A DNA stretch of 64,000 nucleotides from Amycolatopsis tolypomycina (GTDB taxonomy: Bacteria; Actinomycetota; Actinomycetes; Mycobacteriales; Pseudonocardiaceae): positions 496,001 through 560,000 of the forward strand of contig NZ_FNSO01000003.1 of assembly GCF_900105945.1 (NCBI RefSeq), in the 5' to 3' direction. Below are positions 35,199-44,405 of this stretch, in pieces (position 1 is the stretch's first letter; every line of letters starts with the position of its first letter). The notes under the pieces are model-generated. The model was not told the origin of the DNA. It worked only from the letters and a program-made list of their open reading frames with translations, and did not search any database. A program made the position numbers and the translations under genes.

Positions 35199-35534
35199 AT
35201 GGCAATTCCGGAGCTCGCGCTGCGGCAGATCGAACGGTGGTGCGCGCAGCGCGTGCCCGAGCACCTCCAGGACCGGATCCGGGTCGAGTGCCGGACGCGG
35301 GGGCGCGCGGTCACCATCGTCGAACGCCGGGCGCCGTGGTCGCCGCAGGTCGGGCCTGACTGGAGCGAACAGAAGATCGCGCAGTTGCGGCTCGACGAGT
35401 TCGGGATCTGGACCGTGTGGTGGGCCGACCGGAACGGGCGGTGGCTGAGCTACCCGGACGCGCCCGTCGCCAGCACGCCGCCCGCCCTGCTCGACGAGAT
35501 CGACCGGAATCCCGGCGGGGTGTTCTGGGGCTAG
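35199..35534 (+). CDS. DUF3024 domain protein
   Basis: A 111-aa soluble protein covering one DUF3024 domain: VTIVERRAPW, then VAQLRL-type (IAQLRLDEFGIWTVWWADRNGRW) and the terminal IDRNPGGVFWG, all family hallmarks. Function is unknown. ATG 35199 is 78 bp after the upstream gene; it is probably separately transcribed. Its stop overlaps the convergent pyrophosphohydrolase gene by four bases (CTAG). Confidence 0.85.
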   Translation: MAIPELALRQIERWCAQRVPEHLQDRIRVECRTRGRAVTIVERRAPWSPQVGPDWSEQKIAQLRLDEFGIWTVWWADRNGRWLSYPDAPVASTPPALLDEIDRNPGGVFWG

Positions 35535-35848
35535 GCAGGCGGCGGGAAGCGGACCTCGTTGCGGTCGATCTTCGCGTGGGCCGCCGCGGGCAGGTCGACG
35601 CCGAGGCGGTCCGCCAGCTGCAGCAGGTACAGCGTGACGTCCGCGATCTCGTCCAGCACCTTCGCCTCGAGCGCCGGATCCTCGCGCCAGGCGTCGGACT
35701 CCTCCGGGGTCAGCCACTGGAACAGCGAGGTCAGCTCGCCGACCTCGCCGGAAAGGGCCATCACGAGGTTCTTCGGGGTGTGGTACGGCTCCCAGGCTCG
35801 GGCCGCCGCGAAGCCGCGCAGCCGCTGGGTCACGTCGTCGAAAGTCAC
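35531..35848 (-). CDS. MazG-like nucleotide pyrophosphohydrolase
   Basis: A 105-aa all-alpha NTP pyrophosphatase (MazG/RS21-C6 type) that hydrolyses non-canonical or excess dNTPs to NMP and PPi. The EExxE-type magnesium motif is visible as GEVGELTSLFQW, and the second acidic pair as DEIADVTLYLLQLAD. The GTG at 35848 gives the usual TFDDVTQRLRGFAAAR opening; GTG 35872 would add eight residues. It is a housekeeping-type enzyme, probably single gene. Confidence 0.85.
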   Translation of the reverse strand: MTFDDVTQRLRGFAAARAWEPYHTPKNLVMALSGEVGELTSLFQWLTPEESDAWREDPALEAKVLDEIADVTLYLLQLADRLGVDLPAAAHAKIDRNEVRFPPPA

Positions 35849-35982
35849 GGGCGTGATTCTGCCCGTCGTCACCCTGCGCTAACGGCCGTATGGCGGATTG
35901 GCGTTGACCGGTAAATCTCTCACTCAATAGGTTGAACTTCGTCGGGATGCTTGCGGGGACCAAGGCCGGGGAAGGGAACGTC

Positions 35983-36903
35983 TTGAAGTACCTGCGATCC
36001 GTCCGCGGCCGCATGCTGGGCATCGCGTTCATCCCCGGCGGCGCGCTCGTCGCCGTGGCTGTCGTGATCGCGATTCTCCTGATCCACCAAGCGGTTCGGA
36101 CCCGGGACATGGCCGTGGAGACGGCCGCGGCCGCCGACCGGACGGCCCGCTCCGTGGTGGCGCTGCAGGCCGAGCGCAACGCGGCGATGGCCGCGCCCGA
36201 ACAGCGAAGCGCCGCGTACGCGACGTACACCCAGCGGATCGAGTCCGCGATCGCCGGGCTGCGCGACTACGCCCGCTACGCGCCGGACGCCGAGTCCGCC
36301 TACCAGCAGACGACCGCCGCCGAGCTGCTTTCCGTCGCCGAAGGCATGGATCGCTCCGATTCCCTCGCCCTGGCCGGGCTCGACGACGTGACGCGGGGGT
36401 CGTTCACCTCCGCCGTCGCCTCCTACCGGGCCGATCTCGCCCGGGTCGTCCCGCAGCTCACCGAGAGTGGCCGGATGGCGTACGAAACGCTTACGCGTAG
36501 CGCCGAATGGAGCAGGCTGGCCGCCGCCGAGAACGCGTTCACCGCGGCCGAACCGCTGCCGCTGCCGCTGCCCACCTGGCGCAACGCCGCCTACACCGTT
36601 TCCGCGCAGCTGGGCGCGTTGTACACGCAGCAGAACCAGTACGCCGTGCAGCTGACGCTCGACGACGGCCGCCGCACCCTCGCCGGCGCCCTCGCGGCGG
36701 GCACCGCGCTCCTGCTGTTCGCCGGGCTGCTGATGGTGGTCGTGCGGCGGCTGGTGGCCCGGGTGCCGGTGCCGGTCGTCCCGATCATGGTGCCGACCGT
36801 CCGGGCCGCGATCCCGCGGCCCCGCCACGTACGGTCACCACGGCCGCGGCTCCCGGAACCCTGGCCACTGAAAGCCGTGCTCGACGACTTGCGGCGTCGA
36901 TGA
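35983..36903 (+). CDS. NIT-type sensor domain protein without a kinase
   Basis: A 306-aa protein with two membrane helices (about 12-34 and 227-248), an extracytoplasmic helical domain like the nitrate/nitrite-sensing (NIT) region of actinobacterial kinases (RTARSVVALQAERNAAM, TQRIESAIAGLRDYARY), and a short basic, proline-rich tail. HAMP and kinase domains are absent and no kinase gene follows. TTG 35983 is preceded by GAAGGGAA; ATG 35947 is an alternative. It may be a decayed or stand-alone sensor. Confidence 0.65.
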   Translation: MKYLRSVRGRMLGIAFIPGGALVAVAVVIAILLIHQAVRTRDMAVETAAAADRTARSVVALQAERNAAMAAPEQRSAAYATYTQRIESAIAGLRDYARYAPDAESAYQQTTAAELLSVAEGMDRSDSLALAGLDDVTRGSFTSAVASYRADLARVVPQLTESGRMAYETLTRSAEWSRLAAAENAFTAAEPLPLPLPTWRNAAYTVSAQLGALYTQQNQYAVQLTLDDGRRTLAGALAAGTALLLFAGLLMVVVRRLVARVPVPVVPIMVPTVRAAIPRPRHVRSPRPRLPEPWPLKAVLDDLRRR

Positions 36904-36991
36904 GGCGCTCACCCAAAGTCACTGATTACTCCGAAAAGAGCACTGGGTTGGCCCACACTCGTGTCCGCGGCCGTCGGGCAGACTGGTGCGC

Positions 36992-38308
36992 GTGAGTCCC
37001 CCCTCGGATCTTCGCCCCTACCTGCGCACTTTGGACGCGGAGACGCTGGCGGACCTGCTGCACGCCCAAGCCGAGCGCGATCCCGAGCTCCGGCACACGC
37101 TGGAGTTGCGCGCCGCCACCCAATCCGGTGACGTCAGCGAGGCGCACCGGCTGCTGGACACCGCGGTCACCGACGGGAACGTCGAGTACACCGCGAAGAT
37201 CGGCGCGGTCCTCGACACGCTGCAGCGGATGCTCGACGCCGGCAGCCGCGCCGACCTGGCCCCGCTGGCCCGGCGCACGGTCGACGACATCAGCGAGGTG
37301 CTGGAGCAGTCCGGCGACCACGCCGGCGACCTGGCCGACCGGCTCGACCGGGCCGTCGAGCTGTACGCGCGCGCCTGCGCCGCCCGGCCGCCGGACCCGG
37401 AGAAGCTGGCCGACTGGATCCTCGAGGTCGAGTTCGACGGCCCCGGCCGCCCGGTGATCGACCTCGCCGAGTTCGCGACGGCGCTGGGCGAGCCCGGCCT
37501 CCGGCGGATCAAGTCCACTGTGGACGACATCCTCGCGGCGAACGGGCCCGGCCACCGCCGTGACGTGGCCGAACGGCTGCGGGAGCAGCTGGCCGAGGTG
37601 CTCGGCGACGTCGACGAGCTGGTGGCGATCCTGTCGGCCAAGCCGCCGCGGGTGGATGTCAGCCTCAAGATCGTCCGGGTGCTGCGGGCCGCCGGGCGGC
37701 ACAGCGAGGCCATCGCGCACGCCGCCCGCGCGCTGACCCACGACAAGCAGCCACCACCCGAAGACGAGACTTCACGGCGACGCAAGGAGTTCGACGCCGA
37801 GCCGGGACGGGAGACGTACGCCGCGCTGCGCGAGGCCGCGACGAAGGACGGCAAGTGGACGGTCCAGCGCCGGGAGGCCCTGGCGAGCCTGCGCGAACGG
37901 GCCGCCGAAGGGATCGAGCGGGCCGACGAGCTCGTCCGCGTCCTGCTCGACGACGGCCGTCCCGACGAAGCCTGGCGGGCCTGTGTCCGGTTCGGCGCGT
38001 CCGCGGAACTCAAGCTGGAACTGGCCGAACAGCGGGCGGCAGAGCACCCGGCCGAGACGATCCCCGTCTTCCGCGAGCACGTCGACGAACTCATCGAACG
38101 CAAGGACCCGGCGGCCTACCAGGAAGCCGCCCGGCGGCTGAAGCTGTTGCGCACCTTGCACAAGCGCGCCGAGACGCCCGACGAATTCACCGCTTACCTG
38201 GCCGTGCTGGTGGAAAACCACCGGCGGAAAACCCGGCTGATCACGGAAATCCGGGCCGCCAGAATCGCCATGCCGAAGCCCGTAACCTCGCCGCGCACCT
38301 CTCGTTGA
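36992..38308 (+). CDS. DUF6880-like helical repeat protein
   Basis: A 438-aa soluble, mostly helical protein opening with PYLRTLDAETLADLLHAQAERDPELRHTLELRA, which matches the DUF6880 family often encoded beside SWIM zinc-finger genes. The rest resembles TPR/HEAT-like repeats (EIARAL-style pairs, RAAGRHSEAIAHAARAL). One STVD palindrome is at 37513-37525. GTG 36992 or 36986 can serve as start. No SWIM gene is in the window. Function unknown. Confidence 0.65.
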   Translation: MSPPSDLRPYLRTLDAETLADLLHAQAERDPELRHTLELRAATQSGDVSEAHRLLDTAVTDGNVEYTAKIGAVLDTLQRMLDAGSRADLAPLARRTVDDISEVLEQSGDHAGDLADRLDRAVELYARACAARPPDPEKLADWILEVEFDGPGRPVIDLAEFATALGEPGLRRIKSTVDDILAANGPGHRRDVAERLREQLAEVLGDVDELVAILSAKPPRVDVSLKIVRVLRAAGRHSEAIAHAARALTHDKQPPPEDETSRRRKEFDAEPGRETYAALREAATKDGKWTVQRREALASLRERAAEGIERADELVRVLLDDGRPDEAWRACVRFGASAELKLELAEQRAAEHPAETIPVFREHVDELIERKDPAAYQEAARRLKLLRTLHKRAETPDEFTAYLAVLVENHRRKTRLITEIRAARIAMPKPVTSPRTSR

Positions 38309-38472
38309 CCCGGGAGAACCGGTGATTCACGTGCACCGGGACATCGTGAGCGCGCCAGGCGTCGCGGTGGCCCAGTTCCGTCGCCCAGGCTCGGCGCCTC
38401 CCCGTCGAGCACCGGCGGGACCCGCGCCAGGGCCACCGCGACCCGCTCGCGGTGAAGTGAAACCATGAGGCC

Positions 38473-39981
38473 ATGAGCCCGGTCAGTCGCGCCCGCAAGA
38501 GGCAGCCGCAGCCCGTCACGCACAGCGTGACCGGCCTGTTCAAGGACGTCCTGAACGACTTCTCGGCGCTGGGCGCCGACCCCGCGCCGGTCGACGTCGA
38601 ACTGCTCGCCTCCGAGGTGCTCGGCCAGTTCCGCGACCTGCCCGTCGAGGCGGGCGAGGAGCCGCTCGGCCTGGAGCTCATCGGCTTCGCCCAGCGCAAG
38701 ATCACGCCGGGTGCCGCCGCGCTGCTGGCCGCGCTGAAGGTCGTCGCCGAGACCGACGTCGAGCGCAAGGCCGCCGACGCCGGGCTGCAGGTCGTCCTCG
38801 GCCGCGGCATCCCCGAGCCCGCCTTCGCCGCCGGGCTGGGCCAGGTCACCGCCGGCGAGTGCCGGCGCACCGGTGACGTCTACGGCGACGAGTCGTCCCT
38901 GCTCTGCGTCTTCTCCCACGGCGACCAGGCGTACGGCCTGCTGGCGCTGCTCGACTTCACCGAGGGCGGCCGGGTGCGCGACCTCGTCGTGATCGACCAG
39001 CCCGCCGACGTCCTCGCGGAGATGCGGGAGCAGTCCGACGCCGACCCGGAGCTGGTCCTCTTCGAGGCCGTCGACCCCGCCGAAGCCCACCGCCTGATCG
39101 CGGACGGCCTCACCGCCACCGACCACCTCGACGAGGCCGACGTCAGCGAGGACTACGCCCGCTTCCATGCGGTCGCGCTCACCTGGTGCCGCGCGCTGCC
39201 GGAGCCCGCGCTCGTGCCCGAGGTGGCCGAGTGGTCCGACGCCGAACGCGCCGCCGTCGTCGAGCAGTTCGTCGCGGCGAGCGGGGAGGACGCCGACGCC
39301 GCCCGCGCGATCGGCGGCCTGCTGCTGGAGCACGGCCTGCGCACCGACCCGGGCAACCCGCTGCGTGTCGGGCCGGAGAAGATCGCGCGGTTCCTCGAGG
39401 GCCTGCTGGGCGAGGAGTACGAGCTGGACGCCGACCACGAGGACGCCGTCGAGCCGGTCGTGCTGGCCTGGGTGCAGTGGACGGGGGAGCGGGCGCACCT
39501 GACCGAGACCGCGATCGCCGCGCTCGACGAGGCCGTCCAGGACTACCTGAGCGAGTACGCCGACGAGGACGACTCCCCGCTGGAGCGCTACTTCGCCGAC
39601 ACGAGCGAACTGTCGCCGACCGAGCTGGCCGACGCGCTGGAGCGCCGGATGTTCGCCGTGCCGACGCTGACCACGGAGATCGACGAGGAAGAGGTCGACC
39701 TCGACCCGACCGACGCCGACCAGCGCCGGGCGCTCGTCATCGCCGAGGCCGACGAGGACGAGGACGAGCAGCGGCTGATCCTGCGCGCGACCATCGTCGA
39801 CCAGCTGTGGGACAACGAGCCCGCCGAGGTCTGGCAGGCCGCCGAGAAGCTGCAGGAGGGCGAGCTCGACCGCGACGAGATCTTCGAGCAGCTGATCGAC
39901 GCGCTGGAAAACAGCCTGCTGGAAGGCGAAAACCTCGAGTACGACGCCGACGCCTACGTCGAGGCGCTCGCCGAGCTCTGA
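38473..39981 (+). CDS. Large acidic conserved hypothetical protein
   Basis: A 502-aa soluble protein with a basic N-terminus (SRARKRQPQ) and increasingly acidic C-terminus, for example EIDEEEVDLDPTDADQ and AEADEDEDEQR. The middle is alpha-rich with a conserved GDESSLLCVFSHGDQAYGLLALLDF segment. No membrane helix or catalytic motif is recognised. It is downstream of the DUF6880 gene after a 164-bp gap with no clear feature. I do not recognise a family. Confidence 0.65.
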   Translation: MSPVSRARKRQPQPVTHSVTGLFKDVLNDFSALGADPAPVDVELLASEVLGQFRDLPVEAGEEPLGLELIGFAQRKITPGAAALLAALKVVAETDVERKAADAGLQVVLGRGIPEPAFAAGLGQVTAGECRRTGDVYGDESSLLCVFSHGDQAYGLLALLDFTEGGRVRDLVVIDQPADVLAEMREQSDADPELVLFEAVDPAEAHRLIADGLTATDHLDEADVSEDYARFHAVALTWCRALPEPALVPEVAEWSDAERAAVVEQFVAASGEDADAARAIGGLLLEHGLRTDPGNPLRVGPEKIARFLEGLLGEEYELDADHEDAVEPVVLAWVQWTGERAHLTETAIAALDEAVQDYLSEYADEDDSPLERYFADTSELSPTELADALERRMFAVPTLTTEIDEEEVDLDPTDADQRRALVIAEADEDEDEQRLILRATIVDQLWDNEPAEVWQAAEKLQEGELDRDEIFEQLIDALENSLLEGENLEYDADAYVEALAEL

Positions 39982-39984
39982 GCG

Positions 39985-40140
39985 CTACGGGAGGGGGCCT
40001 GCCGGTTCGGCGGGCTTCGCCTTGCTGCGTCGCTCCTGGAGCCGGTCGTCGAAGTCGACGACGAACGTTCCGGCGGCCATCGCGATCAGCAAGGCCAGAC
40101 CGAGCACCGCACCGACCCACGTGAGGATCATCGTGAACAT
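39985..40140 (-). CDS. Small single-pass membrane protein, 51 aa
   Basis: ATG at 40140 is preceded by GGGGAGGAGG at a good distance. The protein starts MFTMILTWVGAVLGLALL, has one membrane helix (about 5-25), then an acidic short stretch (DFDDRLQERRSK) and a proline-rich end. Stop at 39985-39987 is four bases beyond the convergent hypothetical gene. It resembles small actinobacterial membrane peptides, function unknown. Confidence 0.72.
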   Translation of the reverse strand: MFTMILTWVGAVLGLALLIAMAAGTFVVDFDDRLQERRSKAKPAEPAGPLP

Positions 40141-40359
40141 CGTGGGCCTCCTCCCCAGCTCAGAGCCGTTTTCCTGACTCCTTCAGGGTCGCTTTCACAG
40201 CCCACGCCCGGTATCGGCCAACCGGTTACGGCTGAACGGCCCGCCTCGGCCGATCGGCCGGATTCCGGCGCGGAGAGTCGCGGGACGGCAACGTGAAGTG
40301 GCCGCGCATTCGCTCAGCGTGCGAATGCGACGCATGTGGGTGACGGCGTGCGTGACGGG
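40141..40359. other. Intergenic region with coaA downstream hairpins
   Basis: 219 bp between coaA and the small membrane gene. CGCATTCG/CGAATGCG (40305-40312 and 40322-40329) forms an 8-bp hairpin 30 bases after coaA, a terminator candidate without T-run. A 14-bp perfect palindrome CGGCCGATCGGCCG is at 40247-40260. No ORF is supported. Confidence 0.45.
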
Positions 40360-41292
40360 TCAGAGCTTGCGCAGCCGCACCCGGTTGATGGTGTGGTCGC
40401 AGTCCTTGCGGAGCACCAGCGTCGCGCGCGGCCGGGTCGGCTTGATGTTCTCCATCAGGTTCGGCTCGTTGATCGAGTGCCACAGGTGGCGCGCCTCGGC
40501 GCGGGCCTCGTCGTCGGGCAGGCCGGCGAAGTGGTGGAAGTGCGACGCCGGGTCCGCGAACGCCGTGTGCCGCAGCTCCAGGAACCGCTCGATGTACCAG
40601 CGCTGGATGTCGTCGGTGTGCGCGTCGACGTAGATCGAGAAGTCGAACAGGTCGGACACCATCAGCCGCGGCCCCGGCTGCAGCACGTTCAAGCCCTCGA
40701 CGATGAGGATGTCCGGCTGCTGCACCACCTGCTCCTGGCCGGGCAGGATGTCGTAGGCCAGGTGCGAGTACACCGGCGCGGCGACGCGCTCGGCGCCCGA
40801 CTTGACCTCCGTGACGAACCGCAGCAGCGCGCGACGGTCGTAGCTCTCCGGGAAGCCCTTGCGGTGCATGATCCCGCGCCGCATCAGCTCGGCGCGCGGG
40901 TACAGGAAGCCGTCGGTGGTGACCAGGTCGACGCGGGGGTGGTCCGGCCAGCGGGCGAGCAGCGTGCGCAGGATGCGGGCGGTGGTCGACTTGCCGACCG
41001 CCACGCTCCCGGCGATGCCGATCACGAACGGGACCTTCGTGCCGCGGGAGTCGTCACCGAGGAACGTCGTCGTCGCTTCGTAGAGCCGCTGGCGCGCGGC
41101 CACCTGCAGGTTGATCAGGCGGGACAGCGGCAGGTAGACGTCGGCCACCTCGGCCAGGTCGACCTGCTCGCCCAGGCCGCGCAGCCGCAGCAGCTCGGCC
41201 GCCGTCAGCGGCAGCGGCGTCGAACTCCGCAGTTCTTTCCATTGTTCCCGGTGCAGCTCGACATACGGGCTGAGTTCGCGGACCCGGGTCAT
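40360..41292 (-). CDS. coaA: Pantothenate kinase, type I
   Basis: A 310-aa P-loop kinase phosphorylating pantothenate, the first and controlling step of coenzyme A synthesis. Walker A is GSVAVGKST near 100. Family blocks [40 protein letters not shown] and FSIYVDA are all present, as in mycobacterial CoaA. Length is normal. ATG 41292 follows GGAGGAG. It lies alone between small genes. Confidence 0.95.
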   Translation of the reverse strand: MTRVRELSPYVELHREQWKELRSSTPLPLTAAELLRLRGLGEQVDLAEVADVYLPLSRLINLQVAARQRLYEATTTFLGDDSRGTKVPFVIGIAGSVAVGKSTTARILRTLLARWPDHPRVDLVTTDGFLYPRAELMRRGIMHRKGFPESYDRRALLRFVTEVKSGAERVAAPVYSHLAYDILPGQEQVVQQPDILIVEGLNVLQPGPRLMVSDLFDFSIYVDAHTDDIQRWYIERFLELRHTAFADPASHFHHFAGLPDDEARAEARHLWHSINEPNLMENIKPTRPRATLVLRKDCDHTINRVRLRKL

Positions 41293-41406
41293 CGCACACT
41301 CCTCCGGCCGTCGCCTGCACTGGCGGACGTTCACCTGCCTGCTCAACGGTAGGGCTTGGGGCCGGTTAAAGCGCTGTGATGTAGTCCACCCTCGACCAGG
41401 GCTTGA

Positions 41407-42027
41407 TCACCGAACGTCACGATTGCCGAAGACTTCGTCCCACGCGGCGGCCACCTGCCGGGCACAGGTCGCGGGGGCGACGCCGCCGACGCCGGTGCCG
41501 AGCCCCGGCATCGCGATCGTGTCGACGAACTCCCGCACCGGGCCGTGGTCGAGCCGGCCGTCGCGCCAGGTCAGGAACACCGCGCGGGCGGCGAGGTACG
41601 GGTGGACGGTGTCGGCGGGCAGCCGTTCGCCGGGTTCGCGCATGGTCGGCGCGCTGATCAGCCAGGCCGGCTGGACCTCGCCGGTCGGCACCACCACGGC
41701 GTCGCCGATCGGCAGCTCCCCGCCGTGGAAGGCCAGGACAGCGCTGCGGACGCTCTGCTCCACGCCCGGGAACGCCCGCGCGTACACGGCGTCGATCCCG
41801 CCGCGCATCCAGCCGAAGGAGTTGGCCGGGCTGACCACTGCCTGGGCGACGACGTCGAGCACCGAGCCGCGGTGCACCCGGACCCGGCCGGCCAGCTTCT
41901 CCGCGGCGGCGGTCCAGGCGTGGGCGAGTGGTTCATCGACGGCGCACAGCACCAGCTCCGGCGCGCGAGGGGCGACCGGCGGCTTGGCGCCCTCACGTCC
42001 GGTGTGCGTGCCCGATTCGGCGGTCAC
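41407..42027 (-). CDS. Macrodomain protein (ADP-ribose binding)
   Basis: A 206-aa protein with a macrodomain: VVSPANSFGWMRGGIDAVYARAFPG is the ADP-ribose binding N-x-x-N-S...GGID loop, and MPGLGTGVGGVAP is the second phosphate loop. Relatives remove ADP-ribose or cleave ADP-ribose 1''-phosphate. GTG 42027 excludes an upstream extension that overlaps the pheA promoter. It is divergent from pheA with 98 bp between. No ADP-ribosyltransferase gene is next to it, so the target is unknown. Confidence 0.82.
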   Translation of the reverse strand: MTAESGTHTGREGAKPPVAPRAPELVLCAVDEPLAHAWTAAAEKLAGRVRVHRGSVLDVVAQAVVSPANSFGWMRGGIDAVYARAFPGVEQSVRSAVLAFHGGELPIGDAVVVPTGEVQPAWLISAPTMREPGERLPADTVHPYLAARAVFLTWRDGRLDHGPVREFVDTIAMPGLGTGVGGVAPATCARQVAAAWDEVFGNRDVR

Positions 42028-42112
42028 GCCCTCAGCATCGCAAAAAATGCCACCCGGCGTAACCGGTTCCCGTACCGGCTGTCCGAGTGAATGTCGCCAC
42101 GGCCGGGCCCCG

Positions 42113-42118
42113 TAGCCT
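42113..42118 (+). promoter_or_regulatory. -10-like hexamer for pheA
   Basis: TAGCCT ends seven bases before the GTG at 42126, with no ribosome site between. Confidence 0.35.
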
Positions 42119-42125
42119 GGTTCCT

Positions 42126-43034
42126 GTGTCACGGATCGCATACTTCGGCCCCCGGGGGACCTTCACCGAACAGGCCGCGCGGCTGCTCGCCGCCGGCGAA
42201 GAGCTGGTTCCGGTCGAGACCGTCCGGCTGGCGATGACGGCCGTCCGCGAGGGCGAGGCGGACGCGGCGTGCGTCCCCATCGAGAACTCGGTCGAGGGCG
42301 TGGTGCCCGCCACGCTCGACGCGCTCAGCGAGGCGAGCCCGCTGGTCGCCGTCGCGGAGACCATCCTGCCCATCCACTTCAGCGTGCTGACCCGGCCCGG
42401 GACCGCCCAGATCCGGACCGTCGCCAGCCACCCGCACGCGCTGGCCCAGGTCCGGGAGTGGCTCGAGGCGAACCTGCCGGGGGTGCACACGGTGGCGTCG
42501 TCGTCGACGTCCGCCGCCGCGGTCGGCGTGCTGGAGGGCGACTTCGACGCGGCGGTCTGCGCGCCGGTCGCGAACGAGCACTACCACCTCGAGGTACTGG
42601 CCACCGAGGTCGCCGACGTCACCGACGCGGCGACGCGGTTCCTGCTGGTCCGCCGTCCGGGCGAGCTGCCGGAGCCGACGGGGGCCGACCGGACGTCCGT
42701 GGTCGCCGCGGCCGCGAACCGCACCGGCACCCTCGCCGAGCTGCTCACCGAGCTGGCCGGCCGCGGTATCAACCTGACCCGGCTCGACGCCCGGCCGACG
42801 CGCAGCAACTTCGGCGAGTACCGCTTCTTCATCGACTTCGAGGGGCACGTGGCCGAGCCGCGGGTCCTCGACGCGCTGACGGCGTTGCGCCGGCACTGCC
42901 GCACCCTGCGGTTCCTGGGCTCGCACCCGCGTGCCGACGGCACCCGCAACACGATCGAGGCCGGCTTCGGCAACGACGACTTCGTCGAAGCGGCCGTGTG
43001 GGCCGACGCGGTCCGCAAGGGGGACATGGCGTGA
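42126..43034 (+). CDS. pheA: Prephenate dehydratase
   Basis: A 302-aa monofunctional enzyme turning prephenate into phenylpyruvate for phenylalanine synthesis. The periplasmic-binding-like catalytic domain opens RIAYFGPRGTFTEQAA and ends with the TRF motif (DAATRFLLV). A C-terminal ACT domain (NRTGTLAELLTELAGRGINLTRLDARPT) gives feedback inhibition by phenylalanine. GTG 42126 was chosen by family start. The stop overlaps the phosphatase gene (GTGA), as in mycobacteria where the same pair is adjacent. Confidence 0.95.
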   Translation: MSRIAYFGPRGTFTEQAARLLAAGEELVPVETVRLAMTAVREGEADAACVPIENSVEGVVPATLDALSEASPLVAVAETILPIHFSVLTRPGTAQIRTVASHPHALAQVREWLEANLPGVHTVASSSTSAAAVGVLEGDFDAAVCAPVANEHYHLEVLATEVADVTDAATRFLLVRRPGELPEPTGADRTSVVAAAANRTGTLAELLTELAGRGINLTRLDARPTRSNFGEYRFFIDFEGHVAEPRVLDALTALRRHCRTLRFLGSHPRADGTRNTIEAGFGNDDFVEAAVWADAVRKGDMA

Positions 43035-43648
43035 GGCTGCTGCTCATCCGCCACGGGCAGACCGAGGGGAACGTCCGCGGCGCGCTCGACACCGCCCTGC
43101 CCGGCCCGCCGCTGACCGACCTCGGCCGCCGGCAGGCGGACGCGCTCGCGGCGCGGCTGGCGGAGGAGCCGCTGGTCGCCGTGTACGCGTCCCAGGCCAC
43201 GCGCGCCCAGCAGACGGCGGCGCCGCTGGCCGCGCGGTTCTCCCTGGACGTGCAGGTCGTCGACGGGGTGCACGAGGTCGGCGCGGGTGACCTGGAGGGG
43301 GCGACCGACCACGCGTCGATCCGGACGTACATGGACACGGTCCGCCGCTGGACGCTCGGCGAGCTGGCCCCGGCCATGCCCGGCGGCGAGAGCGGCACGA
43401 ACGTGCGCACCCGGATGCTGGACGCGGTCGGCAGGCTGCGCGCCAAGCACGAGCAGGCCGACCCGGACGGAGTGATCGCCCTGGTCAGCCACGGTGGCGC
43501 GATCCGGCTGACCGGGGAGTGGCTGGCGCCGAACGTCCACGCGGACGTCGCCAACGCGGCGCTGATCCCGAACACCGGCCTGGTCGAGCTGGTGGCCCGG
43601 ACGGACGGCCAGTGGCACTGCCTCACCTGGGTGGACACGCCGATCTGA
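43031..43648 (+). CDS. Histidine phosphatase family protein (PGM-like)
   Basis: A 205-aa enzyme of the phosphoglycerate-mutase-like superfamily. LLIRHGQTEGN gives the catalytic His and Arg, ASQATRAQQTA the second Arg, and ALVSHGGAIR the second His. The substrate is not evident from sequence; the mycobacterial neighbour of pheA is of the same type. Translationally coupled to pheA through a four-base overlap. Confidence 0.9.
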   Translation: MRLLLIRHGQTEGNVRGALDTALPGPPLTDLGRRQADALAARLAEEPLVAVYASQATRAQQTAAPLAARFSLDVQVVDGVHEVGAGDLEGATDHASIRTYMDTVRRWTLGELAPAMPGGESGTNVRTRMLDAVGRLRAKHEQADPDGVIALVSHGGAIRLTGEWLAPNVHADVANAALIPNTGLVELVARTDGQWHCLTWVDTPI

Positions 43649-43772
43649 AGGTCTCTAAAGTGTGATCCTGTCACGTTTAGAACACGTTCGGTGGGGAATT
43701 TACGAAAGCAGCCAACCCGCCCGCGGCCCGGTACGTCTACGCCAGTAGCACCACACCAGGGAGGCGATTGAC

Positions 43773-44405
43773 ATGAAGCTTTCACGGTTGTTCCCGGTCG
43801 TCGCGGCTTCGGCGGGCGTCCTCGTGCTCTCCGCCTGCGGCGGTGGCGGCACCACGAACGCGGCGAGCAGCTCGACGCCGTCGAACTCGGCGTCGCCCAC
43901 CGCCACCACCACGGTCACCACGGCCACGCCGAGCCCCACCTCGACCCCCGCCGCGCCACCGGCCGCCCAGCCCGCCGACAACGGGCTCTGCAAGGCCGGG
44001 GACGTCAAGCTCGCGCTCGGCCAGGGCGACGCGGGCGCCGGCTCGGTCTACCGGCCGCTGCTCATCACGAACTCCAGCGGGAAGCCCTGCACCATCCAGG
44101 GTTTCCCCGGCGTGTCCTATGTGGCCGGTGCGGACGGGCACCAGGTCGGCAAGGACGCCTTCCGCGAAGGCACCAAGGGCAACGCCGTCAAGCTGAACCC
44201 GGGCCAGACCGCGGCCGCCGACATCCAGTTCGTCAACGTGCGGAACTTCGACCCGGCCACCTGCCAGCCGACGCCGGTCAAGGGCCTGCGCATCTACCTG
44301 CCGCAGGAGACCGCGTCGAACTTCGTGCCGAGCGACGGCACGGGCTGCGCCGGCACGAAGATCCCCGGCAACCAGCTCGCGGTGAAGACGGTCCACCCCG
44401 CCTAG
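43773..44405 (+). CDS. DUF4232 lipoprotein
   Basis: A 210-aa exported lipoprotein. The signal peptide ends in a lipobox VLSAC (Cys about 22), then Thr/Ser/Pro-rich linker to residue 65, then a DUF4232 beta-sandwich with LLITNSSGKPCTIQGFPGVSYV and FVNVRNFDPATCQ and four cysteines able to form two disulfides. It is surface-exposed; function unknown. ATG follows GGGAGG. Its stop overlaps the convergent gene by four bases. Confidence 0.85.
   Translation: MKLSRLFPVVAASAGVLVLSACGGGGTTNAASSSTPSNSASPTATTTVTTATPSPTSTPAAPPAAQPADNGLCKAGDVKLALGQGDAGAGSVYRPLLITNSSGKPCTIQGFPGVSYVAGADGHQVGKDAFREGTKGNAVKLNPGQTAAADIQFVNVRNFDPATCQPTPVKGLRIYLPQETASNFVPSDGTGCAGTKIPGNQLAVKTVHPA

Noticed and set aside
38309..38472. 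Minus-strand remnant ORF before the acidic hypothetical gene
   Set aside because: It runs antisense through the following gene, with no start/stop support and no recognised family; treated as a gap.
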